DNA from: Janthinobacterium lividum PAMC 25724
GTDB taxonomy: Bacteria; Pseudomonadota; Gammaproteobacteria; Burkholderiales; Burkholderiaceae_D
Direction of reading: 5' to 3'
NCBI GenBank assembly: GCA_000242815.2
Contig: AHHB01000044.1
Span: 1-64,000, forward strand
Length of the DNA: 64,000 nucleotides
Below the pieces are notes generated by a model that searched no databases, had not been told where the DNA came from, and saw only the letters and a list, made by a program, of their open reading frames with translations. Below are positions 38,086-49,297 of the stretch, in pieces. The stretch's first letter is position 1. The number at the start of each line of letters is the position of its first letter. Made by a program: the position numbers and the translations under genes.

Positions 38086-38255
38086 CTTTGGACTCGGTAA
38101 GTGAAGTAATAATCCGCCATTTTATCGTTGAACTGGCTGAAAGCACATGTTAACCATAAAGATGGGGAATGGAGGGAATTTGCGACGATCTGCAGATTTG
38201 AGGGGACGAACCTTGGAAAAAGGGCAACTGAGCGGTAGTCCCCAGGCGACGCACA

Positions 38256-38906
38256 TCAGCTTTTCCCGGGCGCTGCCACCTGTAGGCTGCGCAAGCTCAT
38301 GTCGATAAAGGCATCCATGTAGGCGAGCGGATCAATATTCTTGACCTCGCATGGCAGGAAGGAATGCGTCCACATCATCAGCATCGTGACGGGCGCGCTG
38401 AGAATGGTGCTGACCAGCACGGGATCGACCTGGCGAAATTCGCCGCGCTGCATGCCCCGTTCCAGCAGGCTGACGATCAATCCATTGCCGCGCGTGACGA
38501 CTTCTTCGTTGTAAAACTGCGCCAGTTCCGGAAAGTTATTTGCTTCGGCCAGCATCAGCTTGGTCAAGCCCGCCAGTTTGGTGGCGCCGAACTCTTCCCA
38601 CCACTGCATCATCACCTTGCGCAACAACTCGGCGCTGCTGCTATCCGAGGCGGCCATATTGTCTTCCGCCTCGCCGATCGACTGCACGATATTGTCGCGC
38701 ACCACAGCCTTGAACAGCTCTTGTTTATTCTCAAAGTACAGATACAGCGTGCCTTTCGACACGCCAGCCCGCTTGGCCACATCCTCCAGGCGCGTCGATG
38801 CAAACCCCCGTTCGACAAACAGGTCGAGCGCGGCGGCGAGCAACTCCTGCGGGCGGGCATCCTTGCGCCGCTCCCAGCGGGGCTTGGTATCAATCGGGGC
38901 TTGCAT
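38256..38906 (-). CDS. TetR/AcrR family transcriptional regulator
   Basis: 216 residues. The DNA-binding region reads RRKDARPQELLAAALDLF, then GFASTRLEDVAKRAGVSKGT and LYLYFENKQELFKAVV, the classic TetR helix-turn-helix. The remainder is the ligand-binding helical domain with SDSSSAELLRKVMMQWWEEF. The start at 38906 (MQAPIDTK) is used although the frame stays open upstream. It lies upstream of pcm on the same strand, so it may control the rhodanese-TolC genes or itself; the ligand is unknown. Confidence 0.87.
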   Translation of the reverse strand: MQAPIDTKPRWERRKDARPQELLAAALDLFVERGFASTRLEDVAKRAGVSKGTLYLYFENKQELFKAVVRDNIVQSIGEAEDNMAASDSSSAELLRKVMMQWWEEFGATKLAGLTKLMLAEANNFPELAQFYNEEVVTRGNGLIVSLLERGMQRGEFRQVDPVLVSTILSAPVTMLMMWTHSFLPCEVKNIDPLAYMDAFIDMSLRSLQVAAPGKS

Positions 38907-39485
38907 GTATCTATCCAAGTAACTTACTTTTGAGTCATTAATAGTAGGCCTGTCTACCGCCAAGGTCAAGCGCAGCCAGCTAGGCAGCCAAGCAAGCAGG
39001 AAGGCAGGTGCATCCTGCTGCCAGGCGAAGAACGCAGAAGTGGACCGGCACGTAACATATAAGTGGCAACTCGCCTGCCGGCTGCCGTGCACACGCGCCA
39101 TTGTAACGCGTCGCAGTTGCCACACGCCCATCGGCCGGGAGTGCCTGGGGCTGTCGCCTGCCTCCGGGAGACGCAATCCCATCTCAATGGCGCAACGCTG
39201 CCAGCGGCAAGGCTCACGCGGGCGATGGCGGGCAGGCAAACCATGGTGCAGTAAGCGCCAATGCACAGCGCATCTGGCGCACGTGGACGCTTCGATGTGC
39301 GCAACAACGATGCGGGCAGCAGTAGCAGCAGCGCCAGCGGTTCCGGCAGCATGACCTACACGGCGATCCTGCCCGCCGCACCCTGTCGGGCAAGCGCATC
39401 AGCATCGTGCCCTAATGCGGCCCAGGCAACGCATGGGGGCCGGCTTGCTATACTGTCGGTTCCTCACCCGCTCGTCTGAAATCCC
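38907..39485. other. 579-bp intergenic region, no gene recognised
   Basis: Between the TetR gene (-) and the YkgJ-like gene (+), so it should hold both promoters. It contains purine-rich short repeats (GGCAGCCAAGCAAGCAGGAA around 38982-39001) and GCAGCAGTAGCAGCAGCGCC near 39317. Short open frames exist but none has a ribosome site or recognisable product; one ends in GKRISIVP at about 39415 and could be a gene remnant. Confidence 0.5.
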
Positions 39486-39758
39486 ATGTCACCATCTGCC
39501 ACCCTGGCATGCCGCCCATCCTGCGGCGCTTGTTGCACCGCACCGTCCATCACCAGCCCGATTCCCGGCATGCCGAATGGCAAGCCTGCGGGCGTGCGCT
39601 GCGTGCAGCTGGCCGATGACAACCGCTGCAAGATCTTCGGCCGGCCAGAGCGGCCCGCCTTTTGCGGCGGCTTGCAGCCGTCCGAGGACATGTGCGGCAG
39701 CAGCCGTGAACATGCCATCAGCTGGCTGGCAGAGCTGGAGCGACTGACGGCGCCCTGA
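39486..39758 (+). CDS. YkgJ family cysteine-cluster protein
   Basis: 90 residues with eight Cys (at 9, 13, 16, 17, 39, 48, 60 and 70) in the pattern [10 protein letters not shown] ... [11 protein letters not shown] ... PAFCGG ... DMC that marks the UPF0153/YkgJ family. A zinc or iron-sulfur site is likely; function is unknown. The C-terminus [17 protein letters not shown] is typical. It is 23 bp from, and converges on, the small membrane protein gene. Confidence 0.82.
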   Translation: MSPSATLACRPSCGACCTAPSITSPIPGMPNGKPAGVRCVQLADDNRCKIFGRPERPAFCGGLQPSEDMCGSSREHAISWLAELERLTAP

Positions 39759-39781
39759 ACGCCGGCGCCAGCCCTCTCCCT

Positions 39782-40030
39782 TTAGCGCTCATCTTCGAGA
39801 GCTGCCGACGCTTCTTCCGCGTCGCGCAGGCGCTTGTACTCCAGCAGCATGGCAAGGCCCAGATAGATCAGCAGCAGGAACAGGGAATCGCGCGCATCGC
39901 GCCAGCCCAGCGTCGCGTAGCGCATCAAGTGCATGATATTAAAAAACAATACCGCTCCCAGAATCCCCCATCCATGGCGACGCATGGCACGGCCCAGCAG
40001 GGTGGGAAGCAACGATGTAGATGACGGCAT
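39782..40030 (-). CDS. Small membrane protein of unknown function
   Basis: 82 residues; two hydrophobic stretches, GWGILGAVLFFNIMHLM and SLFLLLIYLGLAMLL, and a charged C-terminus (EYKRLRDAEEASAALEDER). A GGACATC and AAAGGGA precede the ATG at 40030 on the minus strand. No family recognised. Confidence 0.6.
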   Translation of the reverse strand: MPSSTSLLPTLLGRAMRRHGWGILGAVLFFNIMHLMRYATLGWRDARDSLFLLLIYLGLAMLLEYKRLRDAEEASAALEDER

Positions 40031-40457
40031 GATGTCCCTTTTTCATTCTATTTTTTTCAACACTAGCAGAAATTATGTCTTTCCGGCAATGTTTTCCTGG
40101 ACCATACATCCAGCTTGACTCCAATTGTACGCTTACGTATATTCGTGCACATTCCTGCGCGTTTGCCGGATATGGCGGCGCCCTGGCGCTGCGCAACGTC
40201 GAACGCATGCATCCACGGCCTGTCATGATGACGAAGCCGGCTTCAGGCGCAGCATCGCCGTCGCCGGCACCAGCGCCAAGCTGGGTACGGCCGTGCCCTT
40301 CGGCGTGCTGACCACGGACATGCTGCAGCATCTGGTGCTGGAAGCCAATGCCGACGCGGCCCACATTGCCGCCTTTGAACGGCAGGGCCTGCAACTACTG
40401 CACGCCCGCGCCTGATGTTATCCACCCCGCATATTGAAGAGTCTGAAGAGTCTAGCC
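40031..40457. other. 427-bp region with a possible gene remnant
   Basis: Between the small membrane protein (-) and the MFS gene (+). A plus-strand frame ending at 40415 has a protein-like C-terminal part, about 40235-40415, containing AVPFGVLTTDMLQHLVLEAN and IAAFERQGLQLLHARA, but no credible start or 5' half. GVLTTD resembles the C-terminal motif of lumazine-synthase-type proteins, only weakly. It may be a truncated pseudogene. Confidence 0.35.
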
Positions 40458-41606
40458 ATGCATCCCACCGGCCCCCTGCAGCAACGCGCCACGCGCCTGG
40501 TCTTCTTCGCCGCTGGCCTTGGCATGGCCGCCTGGGCACCGCTGGTACCCTACGCCAAGTCGCGCCTGGGGCTCGACGAAGCCAGCCTCGGCATCTTGCT
40601 GCTGTGCCTGGGTGCCGGCTCGCTGTGCGCGATGCCGTGTACGGGCATGCTTGCGGCCCGCTTCGGCTGCAGCAAGGTAATCCTTGGCGCCGGCCTGCTG
40701 TTGATCGCCATCCTGCCCGGCCTGGCGCTGGCTGCCACGCCGCTGCAACTGGGCCTGGTGCTACTGGTATTCGGTGCGGCCATGGGCACCTTCGACGTGG
40801 CCATCAACATCCAGGCCGTGATCATCGAAAAGGCCAACGGCGGCGCCATGATGTCGGGCTTTCATGCGCTGTTCAGCGTGGGCGGCTTCGCCGGCGCGGC
40901 CTGCATGGCCCTGCTGCTGTGGCTGGGCCTGACACCGGCCTGGTCCTGCGTGGTGGTGATGCTGCTGCTATGCGCCGTGCTGGGCGCGGCGCAAGCCCAT
41001 CTGCTGCCGACGGCGTCCGCCTCGGGCGAAAAGACGCCGCTGTTCGTCATGCCGCACGGCGCCGTCATTGTCATCGGCTTGCTGTGCTTTATCGTCTTCC
41101 TGGCCGAAGGCGCGATTCTCGACTGGAGCGCCCTGTTCCTCACCACCACGCGCGGCGTGGAGGAAGCCAAGGGCGGCCTCGGCTACGCCGCCTTCGCCAT
41201 CGCCATGACGGTGGGCCGCTTCACCGGTGACAAGGTGGTCAGCCGCTTTGGCGGAAAGCGGGTGCTTACTGTTGGCGGGCTGTGCGCGGCGGCCGGCTTC
41301 TTCCTCACCGTGCTGGCACCGCACGCCAGCCTGGCCATGGCCGGCTTCGTGCTGATCGGCCTGGGCGCGGCGAACATCGTGCCCATCCTGTTCACGGCCG
41401 CCGGCAAGCAGCGTGCCATGCCGGCCAGCTTGGCGGTGGCGGCCATCACCACCATCGGCTATGCCGGCATCCTGGCCGGTCCCGCCGTCATCGGCTTCGT
41501 GGCCCACGCCACCAGCCTCAATCTCGCCTTCGCCATGCTGGGCGCCGCGCTGCTGCTGGTGGCAGCCAGCGCGCGCCTGGTGGCACCGGCAAAACAGCGA
41601 TCCTGA
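40458..41606 (+). CDS. MFS transporter (YbjJ-like)
   Basis: 382 residues, 12 hydrophobic segments. Seen: RLVFFAAGLGMAAWAPLVPY at the N-terminus, MPCTGMLAARFGCSKVI (A-motif-like loop), TFDVAINIQAVIIEK and GFHALFSVGGFAGA, a pattern shared with YbjJ and fucose-permease-like MFS proteins. The substrate is unknown. The start at 40458 (MHPTG) is preferred over a TTG at 40434; two copies of GAAGAGTCT lie just upstream. Confidence 0.85.
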   Translation: MHPTGPLQQRATRLVFFAAGLGMAAWAPLVPYAKSRLGLDEASLGILLLCLGAGSLCAMPCTGMLAARFGCSKVILGAGLLLIAILPGLALAATPLQLGLVLLVFGAAMGTFDVAINIQAVIIEKANGGAMMSGFHALFSVGGFAGAACMALLLWLGLTPAWSCVVVMLLLCAVLGAAQAHLLPTASASGEKTPLFVMPHGAVIVIGLLCFIVFLAEGAILDWSALFLTTTRGVEEAKGGLGYAAFAIAMTVGRFTGDKVVSRFGGKRVLTVGGLCAAAGFFLTVLAPHASLAMAGFVLIGLGAANIVPILFTAAGKQRAMPASLAVAAITTIGYAGILAGPAVIGFVAHATSLNLAFAMLGAALLLVAASARLVAPAKQRS

Positions 41607-41621
41607 TCGCGCCTTCTGCAT

Positions 41622-41652
41622 GGCGGGCGGCGCTAAAAAAGCGCCGCCCGCC
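41622..41652 (+). terminator. Strong hairpin after the MFS gene
   Basis: Perfect 12-bp GC arms GGCGGGCGGCGC (41622-41633) and GCGCCGCCCGCC (41641-41652) with loop TAAAAAA. There is no T-run after it, so it may act as an RNA 3' protector or a weak terminator. Confidence 0.55.
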
Positions 41653-41774
41653 AGCGCCCAAATAAGATCGGCAAGCCTGTGTCGTGGTAAGCTTCGACCC
41701 CGCGCACATTGCTGGCGCCACGCGCTTCTCCCATCCTGTCACTTATACCCGTACTTATACCCTTTTATACATCT

Positions 41775-42620
41775 ATGGATCTCATTCTTGCGTTAAAAGC
41801 CATCATCATGGGGCTGGTTGAAGGTTTCACCGAATTTTTGCCAATTTCGTCCACGGGGCATTTGATCCTGGCCGGCAGCCTGCTCGACTTTACCCAAGAT
41901 GTCTCCAAAGAAGTCATGGATGTATTCGAGATCGCCATCCAGGCCGGCGCCATCCTGGCCGTCTGCTGGGAATACCGCCAGCGCATCGGCAGCGTGCTGT
42001 CCACCTTCAGCACCGAGGTCAAATCGCGCAAGTTCGTATTGAACGTGGCCATCGCCTTCATCCCGCTGGCCGTTATCGGCTTAGGCGTAGGCAAGATGAT
42101 CAAGCATGCGCTGTTCAAGCCCGTGCCCGTGGCCATGGCCTTCATCATCGGCGGCATCATCATCTTGCTCGTCGAGCGCCGCGCACGCACCAATCCCGTC
42201 ACCGTGCGCGTCAATTCGGTCGATGAAATGACGCCGCTCGACGCCTTGAAAGTGGGCTGCGCGCAGGCGTTTGCGCTGATTCCCGGCACCAGCCGTTCCG
42301 GCTCGACCATCATCGGCGGCATGCTGCTGGGTCTGTCGCGCAAGACGGCCACCGAATTTTCGTTCTTCCTGGCCATCCCCACCCTGCTGGCCGCCACCGC
42401 CTATTCTCTGTACAAAGCGCGCGACATCCTGTCGGCCAACGACGTGCCCCTGTTCGGCCTGGGCACCGTGGCCGCCTTCATTTCCGCCTTCCTGTGCGTG
42501 CGCTGGCTGCTGCGTTACATCAGCTCGCACGACTTCACGTTTTTTGCCTGGTACCGCATTGTGTTTGGCTTGCTGGTCCTGGCCAGCGCCCACTACGGCT
42601 GGGTTGTTTGGGCAGCATAA
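41775..42620 (+). CDS. uppP: Undecaprenyl-diphosphatase
   Basis: Integral membrane enzyme (BacA) that recycles undecaprenyl pyrophosphate for peptidoglycan and polysaccharide synthesis; overexpression gives bacitracin resistance. 281 residues; signatures [19 protein letters not shown] and the catalytic-side [19 protein letters not shown]. The ATG at 41775 ([10 protein letters not shown]) fits the family. It is followed at 6 bp by recQ, whose ribosome site overlaps the uppP stop. Confidence 0.95.
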   Translation: MDLILALKAIIMGLVEGFTEFLPISSTGHLILAGSLLDFTQDVSKEVMDVFEIAIQAGAILAVCWEYRQRIGSVLSTFSTEVKSRKFVLNVAIAFIPLAVIGLGVGKMIKHALFKPVPVAMAFIIGGIIILLVERRARTNPVTVRVNSVDEMTPLDALKVGCAQAFALIPGTSRSGSTIIGGMLLGLSRKTATEFSFFLAIPTLLAATAYSLYKARDILSANDVPLFGLGTVAAFISAFLCVRWLLRYISSHDFTFFAWYRIVFGLLVLASAHYGWVVWAA

Positions 42621-42626
42621 GGCACT

Positions 42627-44450
<1,824 letters not shown>

Positions 44451-44489
44451 TGCAAGCGCTGTCGTCCGACCTGAGCTATCAGGCCGTGA

Positions 44490-44642
44490 AGACCTGCGGC
44501 CGATCGCAATTCCTTGCTGTCGGCCATCGGCCAGGCCCTGAACGCGGACGGCTCGCCCGACGGCACAAGGCTGGCTCCGCCGTCCTTCTTCGACCTGCCC
44601 GCCGCGCTGTACCAGCCGGCGGCATCAGCCGATACGCACTGA
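44490..44642 (+). pseudogene. Possible 3' remnant of an unidentified gene
   Basis: In the 236-bp gap between recQ and the LysR gene, one plus-strand frame preceded by TGA at 44487 and ending at TGA 44640-44642 encodes a protein-like tail: LLSAIGQALNADGSPDG followed by APPSFFDLPAALYQPAASADTH. It has no start codon or ribosome site. I do not recognise the parent protein. Confidence 0.3.
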
Positions 44643-44686
44643 CCACTGCACCTTGCCCCTGCCCTTGATAACGGAACGCTGCCGCG

Positions 44687-45667
44687 ATGGAAACCAAATG
44701 GCTGGAAGACTTCATTTCGCTCGCTGAAACGCATAATTTCAGCCGTTCTGCGGCCCTGCGCCACGTCACCCAGCCGGCCTTCTCGCGGCGCATCCAATCG
44801 CTGGAAAACTGGCTCGGCATCGACCTCGTTGACCGCACGTCCTACCCCACGCGCCTGACGCCGGCCGGCGCCGTGTTTTACGAGCAGGCGCTGGAAATGC
44901 TGGGACAAATCAACGGCGTGCGCGCGCTGTTGCGCGGCAAGCGCACAGCGGCGCAAACGAGCGTCGATTTCGCCGTGCCGCACACCTTGTCGCTGACCTT
45001 TATGCCGAAGTGGCTGACGGTGCTGGAGCAGGGCTTTGCGCCGATCAACAGCCGTTTGATGGCGCTCAACGTGCATGACGCCGTGCTGCAATTGGTCGAT
45101 GGCGGCTGTGACCTGCTGCTGTGTTACCACCACCCGCGCCAGCCGGTGCAGCTCGATCCGGGCCGCTACGACATGCTGGTGATGGGCCGTGAAACCCTGC
45201 GCGCCTATGCGCGCTGCGGCCAGGACAAGGTGCCCGATTTTGTCCTGCCCGGCAGCGCCAAAGAACCGCTGCCCTTCCTCTCCTACACCAGCAATGCCTA
45301 CCTGGGACGCATGGTGGAACTGCTGGTGGCCGACGCCAAGGCTCCCCTGTTCCTCGAAACTTGCTACGAAACGGACATGGCCGAAGGCTTGAAGATGATG
45401 GCACTGGAGGGGCGCGGCATCGCCTTCCTGCCCGAATCGGCCGTCATGCGCGACGTCAAATACAAGCATCTGGCGCGCGCCGACGGCGGTGCGCCAGGCT
45501 GGGAAATCGAGCTGGAAATCCGTTTGTACCGCGAGCGCCCGTCCAGCCAGCGCCCCGGCAAACCCATCGTCGAAAGCCTGTGGCAATACCTGGTGCAGGC
45601 GCAGGAAAACGCTGCACGCGGCGGGAAAAAGCGCCGTCGTGCAAGCTTCATCACACTTCCATCCTAA
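44687..45667 (+). CDS. LysR family regulator, HypT-like
   Basis: 326 residues. The N-terminus [40 protein letters not shown], then [15 protein letters not shown] is a LysR winged helix; the ETKWL...F opening and QPAFSRRI resemble HypT (YjiE), the hypochlorite-responsive regulator of E. coli. The C-terminal part is the LysR effector domain. It precedes gdhA by 149 bp on the same strand and could control it, though this is inferred from position only. Confidence 0.82.
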   Translation: METKWLEDFISLAETHNFSRSAALRHVTQPAFSRRIQSLENWLGIDLVDRTSYPTRLTPAGAVFYEQALEMLGQINGVRALLRGKRTAAQTSVDFAVPHTLSLTFMPKWLTVLEQGFAPINSRLMALNVHDAVLQLVDGGCDLLLCYHHPRQPVQLDPGRYDMLVMGRETLRAYARCGQDKVPDFVLPGSAKEPLPFLSYTSNAYLGRMVELLVADAKAPLFLETCYETDMAEGLKMMALEGRGIAFLPESAVMRDVKYKHLARADGGAPGWEIELEIRLYRERPSSQRPGKPIVESLWQYLVQAQENAARGGKKRRRASFITLPS

Positions 45668-45816
45668 GCTCCAATCTATGCAATAAATGCATAACCGGAT
45701 GCGCACAAAGCATTGGCCCGGGCATGAGGCTATCGCCTACGATGCGGTTCCGCTGCGCGCAGCTGCATCTCGGCTGCGCCTCTAACGTATTCGTATTGTC
45801 CAGGAGCTTATCAAGC

Positions 45817-47103
45817 ATGACCAGCAAGCACGCACTTCCTTCCTACCTCAATCCTGAAGACCTGGGCCCATGGGGCGTCTACCTCGAGCAGATCGAGCGC
45901 GTTACGCCGTACCTGGGCAACCTGTCGCGCTGGGTGGAAACGCTGAAGCGTCCAAAGCGCATCCTGACGGTCGACGTGCCTATCGAGCGCGATGACGGCA
46001 CCATTGCCCACTACGAAGGCTACCGCGTGCAGCACAACCTGTCGCGCGGCCCGGGCAAGGGCGGCGTGCGCTTCCACCAGGACGTGACCCTGTCGGAAGT
46101 GATGGCCCTGTCGGCCTGGATGACGGTCAAGAATGCCGCAGTCAACGTGCCATACGGCGGCGCCAAGGGCGGTATCCGTGTCGATCCGAAGACCCTGTCG
46201 CGCAACGAACTGCAACGCCTGACCCGCCGCTACACGAGCGAAATCAGCATGATCATCGGACCGAACAAGGATATCCCGGCACCGGACGTCAACACGAATG
46301 AACAAGTCATGGCGTGGATGATGGACAGCTACGCCATGATCGGCGGCAATATGTCGACCGGCGTGGTGACGGGCAAGCCAATCTCGCTGGGCGGCAGCCT
46401 GGGTCGCCGCGATGCGACCGGCCGTGGCGTGTTCGTTGTCGGTTGCGATGCAGCCGCCAAGGTCGGCATGTCGCTCGAAGGCGCGAAAGTTATCGTGCAA
46501 GGTTTCGGCAACGTGGGCGGCGTCGCTGCCCGCATGTTCGCGGAAGCCGGCTCGAAAGTCGTTGCCGTACAAGACCACAAGACCACCGTGGTGCATGCGG
46601 GCGGCTTGAACATCCCGCAATTGCTGGCACACGTGGCAGAAGTGGGCAGCGTCGAAGGCTTCCCGGGCGCCGAAGCATTCGTGCCGCGCGAAGATTTCTG
46701 GGGCATCGATTGCGACATCCTGATTCCAGCCGCGCTGGAACAGCAGATCACGGCCGAACGCGCACAAGTCATCCGCGCCAAGATCATCCTGGAAGGCGCC
46801 AATGGCCCTACCCTGCCGGCAGCGGACGATATCCTGACCGACCGCGGCGTATTGATCGTGCCGGACGTGCTGGCCAACGCCGGCGGCGTGACCGTCAGCT
46901 ACTTCGAGTGGGCGCAGAACTTCTCGAGCTTCTTCTGGACCGAAGAAGAAATCAACAGCCGCCTGACGCGCATCATGCGTGAAGCATTCGACGCCGTATG
47001 GCAAGTGTCGCAAGAGAAGAAAGTGTCGATGCGTACCGCCACCTTCATCCTGGCGTGCACGCGCGTGCTGCAGGCTCGCGAAGTACGCGGCCTCTACCCT
47101 TAA
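45817..47103 (+). CDS. gdhA: Glu/Leu/Phe/Val family dehydrogenase (glutamate dehydrogenase)
   Basis: 428 residues, oxidative deamination of glutamate with NAD(P). Seen: [20 protein letters not shown] with the substrate Lys, [17 protein letters not shown] with the catalytic Lys, the conserved [19 protein letters not shown], Rossmann loop [17 protein letters not shown], and [19 protein letters not shown]. The start at 45817 follows CAGGAGCTTA; upstream open frame is not coding. A bidirectional terminator and a GTAC-centred repeat follow. Confidence 0.94.
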   Translation: MTSKHALPSYLNPEDLGPWGVYLEQIERVTPYLGNLSRWVETLKRPKRILTVDVPIERDDGTIAHYEGYRVQHNLSRGPGKGGVRFHQDVTLSEVMALSAWMTVKNAAVNVPYGGAKGGIRVDPKTLSRNELQRLTRRYTSEISMIIGPNKDIPAPDVNTNEQVMAWMMDSYAMIGGNMSTGVVTGKPISLGGSLGRRDATGRGVFVVGCDAAAKVGMSLEGAKVIVQGFGNVGGVAARMFAEAGSKVVAVQDHKTTVVHAGGLNIPQLLAHVAEVGSVEGFPGAEAFVPREDFWGIDCDILIPAALEQQITAERAQVIRAKIILEGANGPTLPAADDILTDRGVLIVPDVLANAGGVTVSYFEWAQNFSSFFWTEEEINSRLTRIMREAFDAVWQVSQEKKVSMRTATFILACTRVLQAREVRGLYP

Positions 47104-47108
47104 TGGCT

Positions 47109-47200
47109 GCCTGAGAAAATGCCTGGGGCGTTGTTGCTTCGCCTCGCCGTACTAGCGTACTGTCTTCGGCTTTGCGCCTAGCCCCAGACATTTTTCAGGC
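47109..47200 (+). repeat. GTAC-centred intergenic element, copy 2
   Basis: Outer arms 47109-47129 (GCCTGAGAAAATG...CTGGGGC) and 47181-47200 (GCCCCAGACATTTTTCAGGC) pair over about 20 bp with few mismatches. The centre holds GCCTCGCCGTACTAGCGTAC and CTTCGGC. Same block order as 17689-17775. It starts 6 bp beyond the gdhA stop and could also act as a terminator. Confidence 0.78.
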
Positions 47201-47222
47201 GCCATTGGGTTGCAGGCGCTCT

Positions 47223-47264
47223 AAAAAAAATCCCGCCACACTTTTGTGTGAGCGGGATTTTTTT
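47223..47264. terminator. Bidirectional terminator between gdhA (+) and galE (-)
   Basis: AAAAAAAATCCCGC ... GCGGGATTTTTTT with an inner CACAC-TTTT-GTGTG hairpin. A-run on one side and T-run on the other, so it can stop transcription from both directions. Confidence 0.9.
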
Positions 47265-47281
47265 GATTCTGACAGACTTTT

Positions 47282-48301
47282 TTACGCCGCGTAGCCTTGC
47301 GGGTTCTGGTGCTGCCAGCGCCAGTGATCGCGGCACATGTCGTCAATGTTTTTTTGCGCTTGCCAGCCCAGCAATTGCTGCGCCTTGTCGGCCGAGGCGT
47401 AGCAGCTGGCGATGTCGCCGGGACGGCGCGGCACGATGTGGTACGGCACGGTGCGGCCGCTGGCGGCCTCGAAGGCGCGCACGGTATCGAGCACGCTGTA
47501 GCCGTGGCCAGTACCGAGGTTGACGGTAAAGCCGCCTTCTGTAGAAAACAGGCGATTCAACGCCGCCACATGGCCCAGCGCCAGGTCGACCACGTGGATG
47601 TAGTCGCGCACGCCCGTGCCATCCGGCGTGTCGTAGTCGTTGCCAAAGACGGCCAGACGCTCGCGGCGGCCGACGGCCACCTGGGCGATGAAGGGCATCA
47701 GGTTGTTCGGAATGCCGGCCGGATCTTCACCGATCAAGCCGCTGGCATGCGCGCCCACCGGGTTGAAATAGCGCAACACTCCGACTTGCCATTGAGCATC
47801 GGCATGCACGAGATCGGCCAGAATTTGCTCGACCATCAGCTTCGAGCGGCCGTAGGGGTTGGTCACGGACAGGCGCGATGTTTCCAGGATAGGCAAGGCT
47901 TCAGGATCGCCATACACGGTGGCCGACGAGCTGAACACAAAACGCTTCACGTTCGCCGCCGCCAGCACTTCCAGCAATGCCACGGTGCCCGTCACATTAT
48001 TGTCCATGTACATCAGCGGCTGGGCCACGGATTCGCCCACGGACTTCAGGCCCGCGAAATGGATCACCGCATCGATGGCATGCTCGCGCAAGATGCTGGC
48101 CATGGCCGTGCGATCACGCACGTCAGCTTCATAGAAAGGGATGCTTTTCCCGGAAATACGCTCCACGCGCGCCATTGCCTCGCGTGCGCTATTGCACAGA
48201 TTATCCACCGCGACCACATCAAAGCCGGCAGCCAGCAATTCGACGCACGTGTGCGAACCGATGAAACCGGATGCGCCGGTGACGAGTATTTTCTTGGTCA
48301 T
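47282..48301 (-). CDS. galE: UDP-glucose 4-epimerase
   Basis: Interconverts UDP-glucose and UDP-galactose. 339 residues from MTKK at 48301. NAD-binding GASGFIGSHTCVELL, catalytic Ser in VFSSSATVYGDPEALPI and YxxxK in NPYGRSKLMVEQIL, substrate loop RYFNPVGAHASG. Downstream of trmB on the same strand but with a terminator between, so separately expressed. It feeds surface-sugar synthesis together with the nearby rfb genes. Confidence 0.95.
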   Translation of the reverse strand: MTKKILVTGASGFIGSHTCVELLAAGFDVVAVDNLCNSAREAMARVERISGKSIPFYEADVRDRTAMASILREHAIDAVIHFAGLKSVGESVAQPLMYMDNNVTGTVALLEVLAAANVKRFVFSSSATVYGDPEALPILETSRLSVTNPYGRSKLMVEQILADLVHADAQWQVGVLRYFNPVGAHASGLIGEDPAGIPNNLMPFIAQVAVGRRERLAVFGNDYDTPDGTGVRDYIHVVDLALGHVAALNRLFSTEGGFTVNLGTGHGYSVLDTVRAFEAASGRTVPYHIVPRRPGDIASCYASADKAQQLLGWQAQKNIDDMCRDHWRWQHQNPQGYAA

Positions 48302-48379
48302 AATATCAATCAATGCAAAAAAGATCAGACTACCGCAATTCCCCCACCTTGCCTAGCCAGCGCACGCTAGCGCATCATG

Positions 48380-48411
48380 AAAAAAGCCTGCAGCGTCACC
48401 GCGGCAGGCTT
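48380..48411 (-). terminator. Rho-independent terminator after trmB
   Basis: Minus strand: arms AAGCCTGC and GCAGGCTT (48404-48411 with 48384-48391) then a T-run (48380-48385). Confidence 0.82.
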
Positions 48412-48450
48412 GTTCTCGTGCCAACGGCACAGGTGGGCAAAGCACCAGAT

Positions 48451-49170
48451 TTATTTCTTGATGAACAGCAGATCCCACACGCCATGCCCCAGCTTCAAAC
48501 CACGATTTTCAAACTTGGTCAGCGGACGATACGCCGGCTGCGGCGCATAAGCCTCGGCACTATTGCGCAACTGCGGCTCGGCGCTCAACACGTCCAGCAT
48601 TTGCACCGCGTAATCTTCCCAATCCGTGGCGCAATGCAGATAGCCACCCGGCGCCAGGCGATCAGTCAATTGCTTGACGAACGGCGACTGTATCAGGCGA
48701 CGCTTGTTGTGGCGCGCCTTATGCCATGGATCGGGGAAAAACACATGGATACCGGCCAACGAATTGACAGGAATCATGTGCGTCAGCACTTCCACGGCAT
48801 CGTGCTGCAGCAAGCGCAGATTCGTCAGCGACTCTTCGCCGATCAGTTTCAACAGACTGCCGACGCCCGGCGTATGCACTTCGACGCCGATAAAATCCTT
48901 CTCCGGCATGGCCTTGGCGATATGCGCAGTCGTCGCCCCCATGCCAAAACCGATTTCCAGGATAACCGGCGCCTTGCGGCCGAACACTTGCTCGAAGTCA
49001 GTCGGCTCCTTGGCGAAGGGCAACAGGAACTGCGGCCCCAAGGTCTCAAGCGCGCGCGCCTGCGCAACAGACAGCCGTCCCGCGCGGGTCACGAAGCTGC
49101 GGATGCGGTGTTCGGTCGGATCGTACATCATCGGCCGCGCCGGGCCGTTTGCTGGGGTATCAGAAGACAT
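48451..49170 (-). CDS. trmB: tRNA (guanine-N7-)-methyltransferase
   Basis: Methylates G46 of tRNAs with SAM. 239 residues. SAM motif [30 protein letters not shown], and the family hallmark [20 protein letters not shown]. The start at 49170 gives a polar N-terminal extension usual in this order. It lies next to the tRNA-Gly gene; the two are on the same strand with the tRNA upstream. Confidence 0.94.
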   Translation of the reverse strand: MSSDTPANGPARPMMYDPTEHRIRSFVTRAGRLSVAQARALETLGPQFLLPFAKEPTDFEQVFGRKAPVILEIGFGMGATTAHIAKAMPEKDFIGVEVHTPGVGSLLKLIGEESLTNLRLLQHDAVEVLTHMIPVNSLAGIHVFFPDPWHKARHNKRRLIQSPFVKQLTDRLAPGGYLHCATDWEDYAVQMLDVLSAEPQLRNSAEAYAPQPAYRPLTKFENRGLKLGHGVWDLLFIKK

Positions 49171-49223
49171 GGGAATGGAGAAATAAGTAGCCGCGCCGCT
49201 TAAAACCAGACGCCAGCGAAAAA

Positions 49224-49297
49224 TGGAGCGGGTGAAGGGAATCGAACCCTCGTCGTAAGCTTGGGAAGCTTCTGCTCTACCATTGAGCTACACCCGC
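49224..49297 (-). tRNA. tRNA-Gly (anticodon CCC)
   Basis: 74 nt including the encoded CCA. Read on the minus strand it begins GCGGGTGTAGCTCAATGG, has the anticodon loop TTCCCAA (anticodon CCC), the T arm AGGGTTCGATTCCCT, and an acceptor stem GCGGGTG/CACCCGC. The closest known form is E. coli glyU. One G-A mismatch at the top of the anticodon stem is noted. Confidence 0.94.
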
